64,000 nt of DNA from Streptomyces flaveus (GCF_014647675.1 NZ_BMPQ01000030.1:1-64000); one strand, 5' to 3'; positions 1-8,746 are shown, counted from the stretch's first letter. Made by a program: numbers and translations. The notes: generated from the letters alone by a model not told the origin.

Positions 1-30
1 ACTCGATCCTCTCAGGGAATCGAGCCTCCA

Positions 31-687
31 TCAGACCCGGAGCGGTTCAGTGTTGAGGAGTTGCATCTCCCAGGCGAACGCCACACCGGTGCCGCCGGAG
101 TACCCCATGAGGGTCGCCAGGTCTTCGGGCGCGACGAGGTCCGTGCGGGCCCAGTCGCGCTGCAACTCGGCGAGGACGGCCATCCATGTGATCGGGGTGA
201 TGCCTGCCTGGACCATGCGGCGTACGGCCATGTCGTGGGCCTCGGCCGACACGCCCCCGGAGGCGTCGGTGACGACGTAGACGTCGTAGCCCTCGCCGGC
301 CGCCTGCAGGGCGGGGAAGGCCACGCAGATTTCGGTGTACAGGCCGGCGATGATCAGCTTCTTGCGCCCGGTCGCCTTGACGGCGTCCACCACGCGCTGG
401 TCCTCCCAGGAGTTGAGGGTCGTTCTGTTGATCGGCTTCTGGTCGGGGAAGACATCCTGGAGGCCCTGGATGATGAGGCCGCCGCGCTCTTCCATGACGG
501 TGGTCAGGATCGTCGGGACGCCGTATGCCTTGGCGGTCTTGGCCAGCCCGACGACGTTGTTGACGATCATCGTCGGCTCGTGGCTGTGCAGGTTGGCGAA
601 CTGGAACGGCTGGTGGTCGATCAGCACCAGGACGCTCTCCTCGGGGGTCAGCAGGTCGTCCAGACCGGTCTTCGGGGACTCGCTCAC
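31..687 (-). CDS. Isochorismatase-family hydrolase (YcaC-like)
   Basis: A 218-residue cysteine hydrolase of the isochorismatase superfamily, closest in character to the YcaC group, whose physiological substrate is generally unknown. The nucleophile environment is seen as IAGLYTEICVAFPAL, with Cys at residue 121, and the catalytic Asp is D24 in LVLIDHQPFQ; the stretch FANLHSHEPT is typical of YcaC-like proteins. Length fits the family. The GTG start at 687 has GGAGATCC about 5-10 bases upstream. It is transcribed away from the MarR gene at 809 and shares its operator-bearing intergenic region, so MarR control is likely. The fold assignment is firm; substrate cannot be told from sequence. Confidence 0.9.
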   Translation of the reverse strand: MSESPKTGLDDLLTPEESVLVLIDHQPFQFANLHSHEPTMIVNNVVGLAKTAKAYGVPTILTTVMEERGGLIIQGLQDVFPDQKPINRTTLNSWEDQRVVDAVKATGRKKLIIAGLYTEICVAFPALQAAGEGYDVYVVTDASGGVSAEAHDMAVRRMVQAGITPITWMAVLAELQRDWARTDLVAPEDLATLMGYSGGTGVAFAWEMQLLNTEPLRV

Positions 688-763
688 GGGATCTCCTCCA
701 GTGCGTCGAACGCGTAGGTACTTGGTACTTGGTGCGCCGCGTTCGGTTGATGTTTCAACTATT

Positions 764-783
764 ACGCATCATTGATGATGCGT
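764..783. promoter_or_regulatory. Perfect inverted repeat, probable MarR operator
   Basis: ACGCATCAT-TG-ATGATGCGT is a perfect 9-bp inverted repeat with a 2-bp spacer in the 121-bp gap between two divergent genes. It lies 26 bp before the chosen MarR start. MarR proteins usually bind 16-20 bp palindromes in such divergent promoters, so this is the best operator candidate. A TGATGCGTCAA element overlapping its right arm recurs, inverted, at 1323-1333 just after the MarR gene. Confidence 0.7.
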
Positions 784-808
784 CAACTACCGGTTAAAGT
801 TGGTTTGC

Positions 809-1273
809 GTGAAGGTAAAAACACGCTGGCTCACTCCACCCGGACAGCGCGCCTGGCGCGCCGTCGTCGGCGTCCATCAGGGGCTCCCTGGTGTATTGGC
901 GCGTGCATTGCAGGACTGCGGGAACCTGTCCATCACGGACTACGTCGTCCTTGTGGCCCTCACTGACGGACCCGACGGGCTGCACTTCCAGGACCTGGCC
1001 AGCACGGTGCAGTGGGAGTGGAGCCGTATGTCCCACCATCTTCGCCGCATGGCCAAACGCGGCCTGGTGACCCGGGAGGAGTGCCCCAAGGGTGGGCGGG
1101 GCGCCCACGTGGTCGTCACCCCTGGTGGCTGTGCGGCCATCGAGACGGCCGCCCCCCGGCACGTTGCCACCGTGCGCCGGCTGGTCATCGACCCCCTCAG
1201 CCCCGAAGAACTCGACATGCTCACCGTGCTTTGTGAGCGCATCCTGGGTCGGCTGGAGGCGGATCGTCCCTGA
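809..1273 (+). CDS. MarR-family transcriptional regulator
   Basis: A 154-residue winged-helix regulator. The helix-turn-helix lies around residues 60-90 (LASTVQWEWSRMSHHLRRM), followed by the wing (KGGRGAHVVVTPGG) and a C-terminal dimerisation helix (LSPEELDMLTVLCERILGRL). The GTG at 809 is chosen; a TTG at 800 is also possible, and neither has a convincing ribosome binding site, so the transcript could be leaderless. It is divergent from the isochorismatase-like hydrolase with a 20-bp palindrome between them, which suggests autoregulation plus control of that enzyme. The ligand is unknown. Confidence 0.85.
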   Translation: MKVKTRWLTPPGQRAWRAVVGVHQGLPGVLARALQDCGNLSITDYVVLVALTDGPDGLHFQDLASTVQWEWSRMSHHLRRMAKRGLVTREECPKGGRGAHVVVTPGGCAAIETAAPRHVATVRRLVIDPLSPEELDMLTVLCERILGRLEADRP

Positions 1274-1819
1274 TGTCGTAACGCACCGGCCCGCCGCCCC
1301 GGGTGGGGCGTTGAGTGGGTGATTGACGCATCAATAGTTGATCTGTCATATCACTCTGGGTTCACGGTGATTCCCGCCATGCCCTCCCACTATCGCCGCC
1401 GCAGCGGTGTTCACGCGGCCTCCGCCGCTCCCGGTGAGACGGTTCAGACCCTCGCAGGCGCGAACGCGTTGCGGCCGGGTCCGACCGACGGTCCCGGTTT
1501 ACGAGTACGGCTACGAGGTCACGCTCGGCTCGAGCGGCCTGTCCAACGCGTCGCTGTCGGGTCCGATGAACGACATGCGCCTGAAGGTGGCACTTCCCGA
1601 CGGGAAGGGCGCCATCGGCAGTGCCTCCACTCGCGTTGACCCGTGTGCGGGCATTCACCCAATCCTGGTGGTCGGCAAGCGCACGGCCACGCGCTTTCCA
1701 TCGCAACCGCATGGCGGGGCGCTCAGGCGGCAGCCGTGCTGGAGGTACGTCTCGCCGCACAGGGCCCCCGCACCATTGTCCACGCGGGATATGTCACACC
1801 GCGATCACCTCTTGTCATT
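1274..1819. other. Gene-free stretch with a repeated operator half and no recognisable gene
   Basis: About 550 bp without a convincing gene. Near the left end, TTGACGCATCA at 1323-1333 is the inverse of TGATGCGTCAA from the MarR operator, followed by TAGTTGATC, so a second MarR site is likely. A plus-strand frame between about 1495 and 1670 has protein-like composition (motif VALPDGKGAIGSAST) but no start, domain or partner could be recognised. It may be a relic of a gene that was once controlled by the same MarR protein. Confidence 0.4.
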
Positions 1820-1837
1820 TACTAGGACGTCCTAGTA
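1820..1837. promoter_or_regulatory. 18-bp perfect palindrome upstream of icmF
   Basis: TACTAGGACGTCCTAGTA is fully self-complementary over 18 bp and ends 43 bp before the icmF start. The right half overlaps a plausible -10 region (TAGTAT). Its symmetry and promoter position suggest a homodimeric repressor such as a TetR-family protein of acyl-CoA metabolism. No such regulator is encoded next to icmF, so the binder is probably elsewhere in the genome. Confidence 0.65.
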
Positions 1838-1880
1838 TCTCTGGGGTCACCGTCCCCCTGCCCTGTCCGGGAAGGCCCCC

Positions 1881-4800
1881 ATGCCTGAACTGCATCGCCC
1901 CGTGCACCCCGTTCGCCTGGTCACCGCTTCGGCCCTGTTCGACGGGCATGACGCGTCGATCAACATCATGCGGCGGATATTTCAGTCCCAGGGTGCCGAG
2001 GTGATCCATCTGGGGCACAACCGGTCGGTGCAGGAGGTCGTGGACGCGACACTGGAGGAGGACGCGCACGGCGTGGCCGTGTCGTCGTACCAGGGCGGGC
2101 ACGTGGAGTACTTCGAGTACCTGGTCGAGTCGCTGCGTGCGCAGGGCGCGGACCACGTCCGCGTCGTCGGCGGCGGGGGCGGTGTCATCGTGCCCGAGGA
2201 GATCGCCCGGCTGCGGGGGAGTGGCGTGACGATCTTCTCCCCGGAGGACGGTCAGCGGTTGGGCCTGGCCGGGATGGTCAACTCGGTGGTGAAGGACTGC
2301 GACTTCGACCTGTGGGACGGCAAGCCGGCGGATGCCTCTGCTGTCCTCGCGGGCGACCGGTTCGCCGTCGCCCGCGCCATCACCGGTGCCGAACTGGGCA
2401 AGCTGGCGCCGGACTTCATGGAGCGGCTGCGTACCTCGGCGGCGACGCGGCCCGTGCCGGTGCTGGGCATCACCGGTACCGGCGGTTCTGGAAAGTCGTC
2501 CCTCACCGACGAGTTGGTGCGCCGTTTGCGGGTGGACCAGCAGGACAAGTTGCGGATCGCGGTGATCGCGGTCGACCCGACCCGGCGCAGGGGCGGTGGC
2601 GCGCTGCTCGGTGACCGGATCCGGATGAACTCCCTCGACGGCAACCGGGTGTTCTTCCGCAGCCTGGCCACCCGTGGCAGCCGCGAGCTCCCCGAGCACC
2701 TGTCCGACGTGATCGACGTCGTGAAGGCCGCCGGGTTCGACCTGGTGATCGTGGAGACGCCGGGTATCGGGCAGGGCGACGCGGCGATCGTGCCGTTCGT
2801 CGACACGTCGCTGTACGTGATGACGCCGGAGTTCGGTGCCGCCTCGCAGCTGGAGAAGATCGACATGCTCGACTTCGCCGATGTGGTGGCGATCAACAAG
2901 TTCGAGCGGCGCGGTGCCAAGGACGCCATGCGCGATGTGGCCCGCCAACTGGTCCGTAATCGTGAGGCGTTCGACAAGCGGCCCGAGGACATGCCGGTGT
3001 ACGGCACCTCGGCGGCCACCTTCAACGACGACGGTGTCACCGCCCTCTACCAGCACCTGAAGTCGTCCCTCGCCGAGCAGGTGCTCCAGCTGTCCGAGGG
3101 CGCGCTGGCGCCCGTCGACGTACGCCACTCCTCCGGCATCCGCCAGGTCGTCCCGGCGGACCGGGTGCGCTATCTCGCCGAGATCACCGACACCGTCCGC
3201 GACTACCACACCGACACCGACCAGCTCTCCGAGGCGGCCCGGCGTGTGCAGCGTCTGGAAGCCGTACGGGACGAACTCGCCGAGGCCGGCTCCGACGCCC
3301 AGAACGTCGAGTCGTTGCTCGACGACGCCCGCAGGCAGCTCCCGCACGGGGTCGGTGAGCAGATCCAGAAGTGGCCTGCGATCGTGGCCTCCTATTCCGG
3401 CGACGAGCAGGTGGTGAAGGTCCGGGACAAGGAGATCCGCACCAAGCTGACCCGCGAGTCCCTCTCCGGGAACCGCATCCCGCGGGTCGCCCTGCCCCGC
3501 TTCACCGACCACGGAGAGCTGGTCCGGTTCTGGCGCCGTGAGAATCTGCCGGGCCACTTCCCTTTCACCGCCGGAGTGTTCCCCTTCAAGCGGGACGGCG
3601 AGGACCCGGCGCGGATGTTCGCGGGGGAGGGCGACCCGTTCCGCACCAACCGGCGTTTCAAGCTGCTCTCCCAGGGGCAGCCCGCCACCCGGCTGTCCAC
3701 GGCCTTCGACTCCGTCACCCTCTACGGCCGCGACCCGGACGAACGCCCCGACATCTACGGCAAGGTCGGCACCTCCGGCGTGTCGGTGGCCACCCTGGAG
3801 GACATGAAGGCGCTCTACGACGGCTTCGACCTGGTCGCGCCCACCACCTCGGTGTCGATGACGATCAACGGGCCCGCGCCGACGATCCTGGCGTTCTTCC
3901 TCAACACCGCGATGGACCAGCAGCTCGAGAAGTTCCGGGCCGCCGAGGGCCGTGACCCGTCGCCCGAGGAGGCGGCGGAGCTGCGGGCGCACGCGCTGGC
4001 CAACGTCCGCGGCACGGTGCAGGCCGACATCCTCAAGGAGGACCAGGGCCAGAACACCTGCCTGTTCTCCACCGAGTTCTCCTTGCGAATGATGGCCGAC
4101 ATCCAGGAGTGGTTCATCGCCCAGAAGGTCCGCAACTTCTACTCGGTATCCATCTCCGGCTACCACATCGCCGAGGCCGGCGCGAACCCCATCAGCCAGC
4201 TCGCCTTCACCCTCGCCAATGGCTTCACCTACGTGGAGGCCTACCTCGCCCGGGGCATGGGCATAGACGACTTCGCGCCCAACCTGTCGTTCTTCTTCTC
4301 CAACGGCATGGACCCCGAGTACTCCGTCCTCGGCCGGGTCGCCCGCCGCATCTGGGCCATCGCGATGCGGGACCGCTACGGGGCGAATGAGCGCAGCCAG
4401 AAACTGAAGTACCACGTGCAGACCTCCGGACGCTCCCTGCACGCCCAGGAGATGGACTTCAACGACATCCGCACCACCCTGCAAGCCCTCATCGCCATCT
4501 ACGACAACTGCAACAGCCTGCACACCAACGCCTACGACGAGGCTGTCACCACTCCCACCGAGGACTCCGTCCGCCGAGCCCTGGCCATCCAGCTGATCAT
4601 CAACCGGGAGTGGGGCCTGGCAATGAACGAGAACCCCCTGCAGGGGTCGTTCATCATCGACGAACTCACCGACCTCGTCGAAGAGGCCGTCCTCCAGGAG
4701 TTCGAGCGGATCAGCGAGCGCGGTGGTGTGCTCGGCGCCATGGAGACCGGGTACCAGCGCGGCCGCATCCAGGACGAGTCGATGCTCTACGAGCAGCGCA

Positions 4801-5111
4801 AGCACGACGGAACGCTGCCCCTCATCGGCGTCAACACCTTCCGCAACCCGCACGCCGACACCACCGAACCCGGCCCCATCGAACTCGCCCGCGCCACCGA
4901 GCAGGAGAAGCAGTCCCAGCTGGGGCGCGTACGCACCTACCAGACCGGCCACCGGGACGAGGCGCACACCGCCCTCGCCGCCCTCAGGGAAGCGGCGATG
5001 GAGGGCCGCAACGTCTTCGCCGTACTCATGGACGCCGCCCGCGTCTGCTCGCTCCAGCAGATCACCGACGCCTTCTTCGAAGTCGGCGGCCAGTACCGCC
5101 GCAACGTCTGA
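1881..5111 (+). CDS. icmF: Fused isobutyryl-CoA mutase (adenosylcobalamin-dependent)
   Basis: A 1076-residue fusion interconverting isobutyryl-CoA and n-butyryl-CoA, linking valine breakdown to butyrate metabolism. Three parts are visible: an N-terminal B12-binding domain with DGHDAS (D21, H23; last residue Ser instead of the Gly of DxHxxG); a MeaB/MeaI-type G-protein chaperone with P-loop GTGGSGKSS near residue 200 and NKFE in place of NKxD; and the large TIM-barrel mutase part from about residue 520, with FSTEFSLRMMADIQEWF. Length and order match IcmF rather than methylmalonyl-CoA mutase, which has separate subunits. A palindrome lies upstream. It is followed after 50 bp by a 3-hydroxyacyl-CoA dehydrogenase, a sensible partner for butyryl-CoA oxidation. 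Reaction is known for the family; substrate is inferred. Confidence 0.95.
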   Translation: MPELHRPVHPVRLVTASALFDGHDASINIMRRIFQSQGAEVIHLGHNRSVQEVVDATLEEDAHGVAVSSYQGGHVEYFEYLVESLRAQGADHVRVVGGGGGVIVPEEIARLRGSGVTIFSPEDGQRLGLAGMVNSVVKDCDFDLWDGKPADASAVLAGDRFAVARAITGAELGKLAPDFMERLRTSAATRPVPVLGITGTGGSGKSSLTDELVRRLRVDQQDKLRIAVIAVDPTRRRGGGALLGDRIRMNSLDGNRVFFRSLATRGSRELPEHLSDVIDVVKAAGFDLVIVETPGIGQGDAAIVPFVDTSLYVMTPEFGAASQLEKIDMLDFADVVAINKFERRGAKDAMRDVARQLVRNREAFDKRPEDMPVYGTSAATFNDDGVTALYQHLKSSLAEQVLQLSEGALAPVDVRHSSGIRQVVPADRVRYLAEITDTVRDYHTDTDQLSEAARRVQRLEAVRDELAEAGSDAQNVESLLDDARRQLPHGVGEQIQKWPAIVASYSGDEQVVKVRDKEIRTKLTRESLSGNRIPRVALPRFTDHGELVRFWRRENLPGHFPFTAGVFPFKRDGEDPARMFAGEGDPFRTNRRFKLLSQGQPATRLSTAFDSVTLYGRDPDERPDIYGKVGTSGVSVATLEDMKALYDGFDLVAPTTSVSMTINGPAPTILAFFLNTAMDQQLEKFRAAEGRDPSPEEAAELRAHALANVRGTVQADILKEDQGQNTCLFSTEFSLRMMADIQEWFIAQKVRNFYSVSISGYHIAEAGANPISQLAFTLANGFTYVEAYLARGMGIDDFAPNLSFFFSNGMDPEYSVLGRVARRIWAIAMRDRYGANERSQKLKYHVQTSGRSLHAQEMDFNDIRTTLQALIAIYDNCNSLHTNAYDEAVTTPTEDSVRRALAIQLIINREWGLAMNENPLQGSFIIDELTDLVEEAVLQEFERISERGGVLGAMETGYQRGRIQDESMLYEQRKHDGTLPLIGVNTFRNPHADTTEPGPIELARATEQEKQSQLGRVRTYQTGHRDEAHTALAALREAAMEGRNVFAVLMDAARVCSLQQITDAFFEVGGQYRRNV

Positions 5112-5161
5112 CCTCACCCACCGGCAGCCATGCGCGCCTTCCCGTACAGATAGGACTTCAA

Positions 5162-6022
5162 GTGGAACCCATCACCCGTCTCGGCGTCGTGGGCTGTGGC
5201 CTCATGGGCTCCGGCATCGCCGAAGTCGCCGCCCGCCACGGCCTCGGCGTCCGCGTCGCCGAAGCCACACCCGACGCCGTAGCGGCAGGCCGCCGCCGTA
5301 TCACCGCCTCCCTCGACCGAGGCGTGCGGCGCGGCAAGCTCACCGAGGAGCAGCGGGACCAGGCCCTGGCCAGGATCTCCTTCACCCACGATCTCAGCGA
5401 GATGGCCGACCGCCAGTTCGTCGTCGAGGCCGTCGCCGAGAACCGCGACATCAAGACCGACGTGCTGCGCGCCCTGGACAAGGCGGTTGAGGACTCCGAG
5501 GCCGTCCTGGCGACCAACACGTCCTCCATCCCCATCGTCGACCTCGCCGTCGCCACCGAGCGACCCGGTCGGGTCATCGGCATGCACTTCTTCAATCCTG
5601 TCCCCGTGCAGCGGCTGGTCGAGGTCATCCCCGCGCTCATCACCTCGCCCGCCACCGTGCAGCGCACCCGTGACTTCGCCGAGCTGCTGGGCAAGCAGGC
5701 AATCCAGGCGCCCGACCGCTCCGGCTTCGTCGTCAATGCGCTCCTCGTGCCCTACCTGCTCAGCGCGGTCCGCATGGTGGAGTCCGGTGCCGCACGCCCC
5801 GACGACATCGACCAGGGCATGGAACTCGGCTGCGCCCATCCCATGGGCCCGCTCCGCCTGCTCGACCTGATCGGCCTCGACACCGCCCAGGCGGTGGCCG
5901 AGTCCATGTATGAGGAGTTCAAGGAGCCCCTGTACGCACCCCCCGCCCTGCTGCGCCGCATGGTCGCCGCCGGCCACCTCGGCCGCAAGAACGGACGCGG
6001 CTTCTACATCTACGACGCCTGA
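5162..6022 (+). CDS. 3-hydroxybutyryl-CoA dehydrogenase family protein
   Basis: A 286-residue NAD(P)-dependent 3-hydroxyacyl-CoA dehydrogenase. The N-terminal Rossmann motif is GVVGCGLMGSGIAEVAARHG. The catalytic His lies in GMHFFNPVP and the C-terminal half holds the helical dimerisation domain ending GRKNGRGFYIYD. The open frame runs far upstream inside icmF in another frame, but homology begins at the GTG at 5162, preceded by AGGA 6 bases upstream. It likely forms an operon with icmF, oxidising 3-hydroxybutyryl-CoA or a similar short acyl chain. Fatty-acid or polyhydroxybutyrate metabolism are both possible roles. Confidence 0.9.
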   Translation: MEPITRLGVVGCGLMGSGIAEVAARHGLGVRVAEATPDAVAAGRRRITASLDRGVRRGKLTEEQRDQALARISFTHDLSEMADRQFVVEAVAENRDIKTDVLRALDKAVEDSEAVLATNTSSIPIVDLAVATERPGRVIGMHFFNPVPVQRLVEVIPALITSPATVQRTRDFAELLGKQAIQAPDRSGFVVNALLVPYLLSAVRMVESGAARPDDIDQGMELGCAHPMGPLRLLDLIGLDTAQAVAESMYEEFKEPLYAPPALLRRMVAAGHLGRKNGRGFYIYDA

Positions 6023-6229
6023 ACCCAGTGCTGAGATGTTCTTACCGGCTCGGCTGATCACTAATAGCTACCCGGCGGTTTCGACAGGTGTAGGAGGCGT
6101 CGTGGCATTGTCCCTCGCTCTGTCTGTAGTGAGGGGCGCCAGACTTCGCTCATTCTGCTGTTGGTGGGATCACGGGAGCCGTCCGCGGTCCTGGCCCGCT
6201 TGGCCGCTCGTCGCCGCCGAGCCGGTGCG

Positions 6230-6325
6230 GCGCCGGGGCATGCGGCTGTGTTCCTGGCCGGTGACGCGGCGGCCTACTTCAACGGCGTCCGCCTGCTCGT
6301 CGATGGCGGCCTGTCGGCGCGGTGC
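6230..6325 (+). pseudogene. C-terminal fragment of a short-chain dehydrogenase
   Basis: A short stretch encodes AVFLAGDAAAYFNGVRLLVD followed by GGLSA, the standard end of classical SDR proteins (FLASDAAxYxNGxxLxVDGG). No Rossmann domain precedes it and the frame continues into unrelated sequence. It is a remnant only, in a region of several decayed genes. Confidence 0.7.
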
Positions 6326-6499
6326 CGGCGAGGTCCAGAAGGCCGGTGGCGTCGCCCAGCCCAGGAGAGTGCTGACGACGACAGTCCACTCCTGCGTCCC
6401 GGAACCGATGAGCCGCAGTTGCTCACATGGGAGCAGGAGTCGGTCCTCGCAGGCGAGGATGACCAGTTGTGCGCGCACTCCCAGGTGCTGCCGGCGCTG

Positions 6500-6665
6500 A
6501 TATCACCGGTCGAGAAGTGGTCGTCAGGACCATCGCTGCGACGCGGGCCAGGACCGGGGTGCGGGTCGAGGCCGAGCCGGACACCAACACCTACCCCACC
6601 GGACATCGCACCAGCACACGAGCGGCTGCGGTGCAGGTCCATCCTCACGGTCTGCGATCCGTCAC
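6500..6665 (+). pseudogene. Fragment of an ISAzo13-like transposase
   Basis: One plus-strand frame reads REVVVRTIAATRARTGVRVE and then AEPDTNTYPTG, matching the conserved tail of ISAzo13-type transposases (IAATxTRTGLxVxAELDTxxYPTG). The following His-rich part (VHPHGLRSVTGH) looks like the decayed LTRHDxHGxWNYTL end. No start and no DDE core are present, so this is a degenerate relic. Recognition is from memory of the family, not a search. Confidence 0.6.
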
Positions 6666-6708
6666 AGGCCATCGTCGGTCTCACATCCGCGTCGGTCCCC
6701 CGAGGGCA

Positions 6709-7059
6709 TCACTCCTCACAGGCGCCGGCATCCCCGGTCTTGATCCGGTGCAGCAGTCGCCGCAGCTCCGTCAGCTCCTGCTCCTCGAGGCCGGCGAACA
6801 GCTTCGCCTCGGCGGCGCCTACGGCGCGGTCGGCCCGGACGACCAGTGCGGTCCCGCGGTCGGAGATCTCGACGACATGGCGGCGTCGGTCGGCGGGATC
6901 GCGACGGCGGGCCACCAGCCCGTTGTTCTCGAGGCCGTTGCGTACCGTGACCAGCACACTGGGGTCGACTTTCAGTTCCTCCAGCAACGCCTGCTGGCTC
7001 AGGCGCTCGCGTTCGGCCAGCAGTCCCAGCACATGGGCGTGGCTGAACTTGAGCCCCAA
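6709..7059 (-). CDS. MarR-family transcriptional regulator
   Basis: A 116-residue winged-helix protein with recognition region LSQQALLEELKVDPSVLVTV, wing RDPADRRRHVVEIS and a C-terminal dimerisation helix. The first in-frame start is TTG at 7059, but the frame stays open upstream to a stop at 7117-7119 and those codons (AIQAELRQALAELG) look like the usual first helix of MarR proteins. Either a non-standard start is used or the true start was lost by a frameshift. An inverted repeat at 7120-7138 lies just upstream. No partner gene is adjacent on the same strand; its target may be the lipoprotein gene at 7248. Confidence 0.75.
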   Translation of the reverse strand: MGLKFSHAHVLGLLAERERLSQQALLEELKVDPSVLVTVRNGLENNGLVARRRDPADRRRHVVEISDRGTALVVRADRAVGAAEAKLFAGLEEQELTELRRLLHRIKTGDAGACEE

Positions 7060-7119
7060 TTCGGCCAGCGCCTGCCGGAGTTCCGCCTGGATCGCACACC
7101 CAAGAACAGTCAGCGCCAG

Positions 7120-7138
7120 AGATCATCATTAATGATCT
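7120..7138. promoter_or_regulatory. Inverted repeat, likely MarR operator
   Basis: AGATCAT-CATTA-ATGATCT is a perfect 7-bp inverted repeat with a 5-bp spacer. It sits immediately upstream of the MarR reading frame and 109 bp before the divergent lipoprotein gene, the usual place for an autoregulatory MarR site. Confidence 0.6.
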
Positions 7139-7247
7139 ATGCCTGTGCGGATGCCAGTATCTGCGGCAGACTTCTGGGCCCTGAGCTTGGTCACATTGTG
7201 TAGTGGCGCACCACAAGTAACGTCTGAAAGGGCCGGTGCAACGGTAG

Positions 7248-7775
7248 ATGGGGCGCATGCGTTCTCGGCATCTGAGGCTGGGGTGCCTTGTGTTAGTGGT
7301 GGCCGCCTCGGTCGGCTCGTCTGCAGGCTGCTCTTCCACGTCCGCTCATGAGTCTGGTCTGGACGCGCCCCGTGCTCCTCTGGGTGCACCGCCGACTGAC
7401 TCACCCACCACCAGTCCCAGTGCCCCGCCGGGCGGACGCACCAGGCACGGCAGGCACAGCGCCTCGAGCACGCCCCTGAACAGCGCCGCTCCGACGGGGA
7501 CGCCTTCGAAGCCGACAGGTGAGCCGAGCACGCCACCGCCTCTCGGCGGAGACCCCGTCGAACCCGTACCCGAGCCGACGCGGGTTCCGAGCCCGAAACC
7601 CACCCCCGTGCTGGTGCCAGACCCAGAACCATCAGCGTCGAGGCCGGGCCCTGAGACCAACTGTCAGACCGCATCCGAGTCTCAGGGCCCTTCCTCCAGC
7701 AGCCGCCCGCGTCCGTGTAGTTCCACATCCATGGCACCACCTGAGACACAGTCAACTCTGACGCCGACATCATGA
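7248..7775 (+). CDS. Proline/serine/threonine-rich putative lipoprotein
   Basis: A 175-residue protein with a short basic N-terminus, a hydrophobic helix (LGCLVLVVAASVG) and a lipobox SSAGC, so it is probably exported and lipid-anchored through the Cys near residue 28. The rest is low-complexity, rich in Pro, Ser and Thr (EPVPEPTRVPSPKPTPVLVP), with no recognisable domain; it may be a wall-spanning spacer. Its stop overlaps the start of the membrane protein at 7772 (ATGA), so the two are translationally coupled. Other frames over low-complexity GC-rich DNA are also open, so the call rests on the signal peptide and the coupling. Confidence 0.6.
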   Translation: MGRMRSRHLRLGCLVLVVAASVGSSAGCSSTSAHESGLDAPRAPLGAPPTDSPTTSPSAPPGGRTRHGRHSASSTPLNSAAPTGTPSKPTGEPSTPPPLGGDPVEPVPEPTRVPSPKPTPVLVPDPEPSASRPGPETNCQTASESQGPSSSSRPRPCSSTSMAPPETQSTLTPTS

Positions 7776-8746
7776 GCAACGCTCGCTCCTTTCCCGCTCC
7801 CCGCGCCCGAGCGTCCACGCCGGAGGGCGAACGACGTCTGCGGCGTGCCGGTGCCCGGCGACGTCTCAGGCGGATCTTGCGGCGCGATTCCGCCCCTCGC
7901 AGCACAGAGCCGCCCAATGCTCAGCATCCGGCGGCCGGTTACACCGCCGATTGGGCGACGCTCTTGTCGCTCGCTGCGGCGCTGTTGTTCTATGCCGGCG
8001 CGGTGCATACCCGGGCGTTCTTCGAGTATTTCCGCATCGATGTGCTGGCTCTGGGCCTGAGCTTCCCGGAGTTCGTCATGCGTAGCCTGCGGCTGGTGAC
8101 CGCTCCCGTGGTGTTGACCGCTGTGGTGACTGTGGTCGTGCTGCGTGACCCGCAATTGCTCAGCCGGTCAGTTCTGCCTCTTCTGCCACCCACCTTGATT
8201 GGCCAGTGCCGACGAGTCGTACGGCGGGCGGCCCGTTTCCATCTGCTCGTGCTGTGCGTGGCCGTCATCATGTTGTTCAGTTGGGGCCGAATTCAGCCGT
8301 ACCAATGGCTGGTGCCCGTTCTCTTGGCCACCGGCATCCTTTTGGGGCAGTCGCCCGCTGCGAACAACGGCCGCTGCCCAAGCGGCATCCGTGCACGGGG
8401 CGCACCGCTCACGGCAGCATGCCTGTGCCTGCTCTGGGCTGTCGCGCTGGCTGCGCATCAGTCGGGTCTGCGCGATGCTGAGCGCAGCGCAGATCATTTG
8501 GTCAGCAGGACGGCGATCGTCGTCTTCAGCACCGACCGACTGAGCATGACCGGCCGCGGACTGCAGGTGAAAGATCTCGGAGAGCAGGTGCACTACCGCT
8601 ACCGGTATACGGGGCTGAGGCTCATCATCGAGCGCGGCGGGCGCTATCAGGCCGTCGCTGTGGGCTGGCAGCATGACACTGACTCGACTTATGTAATCCG
8701 AGAAACCGACGACATACGCGTCGAAATCACGCCGGGGGCCCGATGA
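7772..8746 (+). CDS. Hypothetical multi-pass membrane protein
   Basis: A 324-residue protein of unknown function. A basic, likely disordered N-terminus of about 50 residues precedes roughly four hydrophobic segments (for example LLSLAAALLFYAGAV, VVLTAVVTVVVL, LLVLCVAVIMLFSWG and LTAACLCLLWAVALAA). A soluble C-terminal domain of about 100 residues follows, rich in beta-prone sequence (GLRLIIERGGRYQAVAVGW). It overlaps the lipoprotein gene by four bases and probably acts with it at the membrane. No enzyme motif was seen. Confidence 0.75.
   Translation: MSNARSFPAPRARASTPEGERRLRRAGARRRLRRILRRDSAPRSTEPPNAQHPAAGYTADWATLLSLAAALLFYAGAVHTRAFFEYFRIDVLALGLSFPEFVMRSLRLVTAPVVLTAVVTVVVLRDPQLLSRSVLPLLPPTLIGQCRRVVRRAARFHLLVLCVAVIMLFSWGRIQPYQWLVPVLLATGILLGQSPAANNGRCPSGIRARGAPLTAACLCLLWAVALAAHQSGLRDAERSADHLVSRTAIVVFSTDRLSMTGRGLQVKDLGEQVHYRYRYTGLRLIIERGGRYQAVAVGWQHDTDSTYVIRETDDIRVEITPGAR

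Noticed and set aside
1407..1835. Plus-strand frame considered as an OsmC/Ohr-type gene remnant
   Set aside because: The PDGKGAIGSAST stretch is suggestive but no OsmC cysteine motif or other domain hallmark could be found.
1815..5117. Long minus-strand open frame of about 1100 codons opposite icmF
   Set aside because: It mirrors the icmF gene, has a composition rich in Val/Gly/Asp/Arg/His typical of antisense frames in high-GC DNA, and no recognisable domain.
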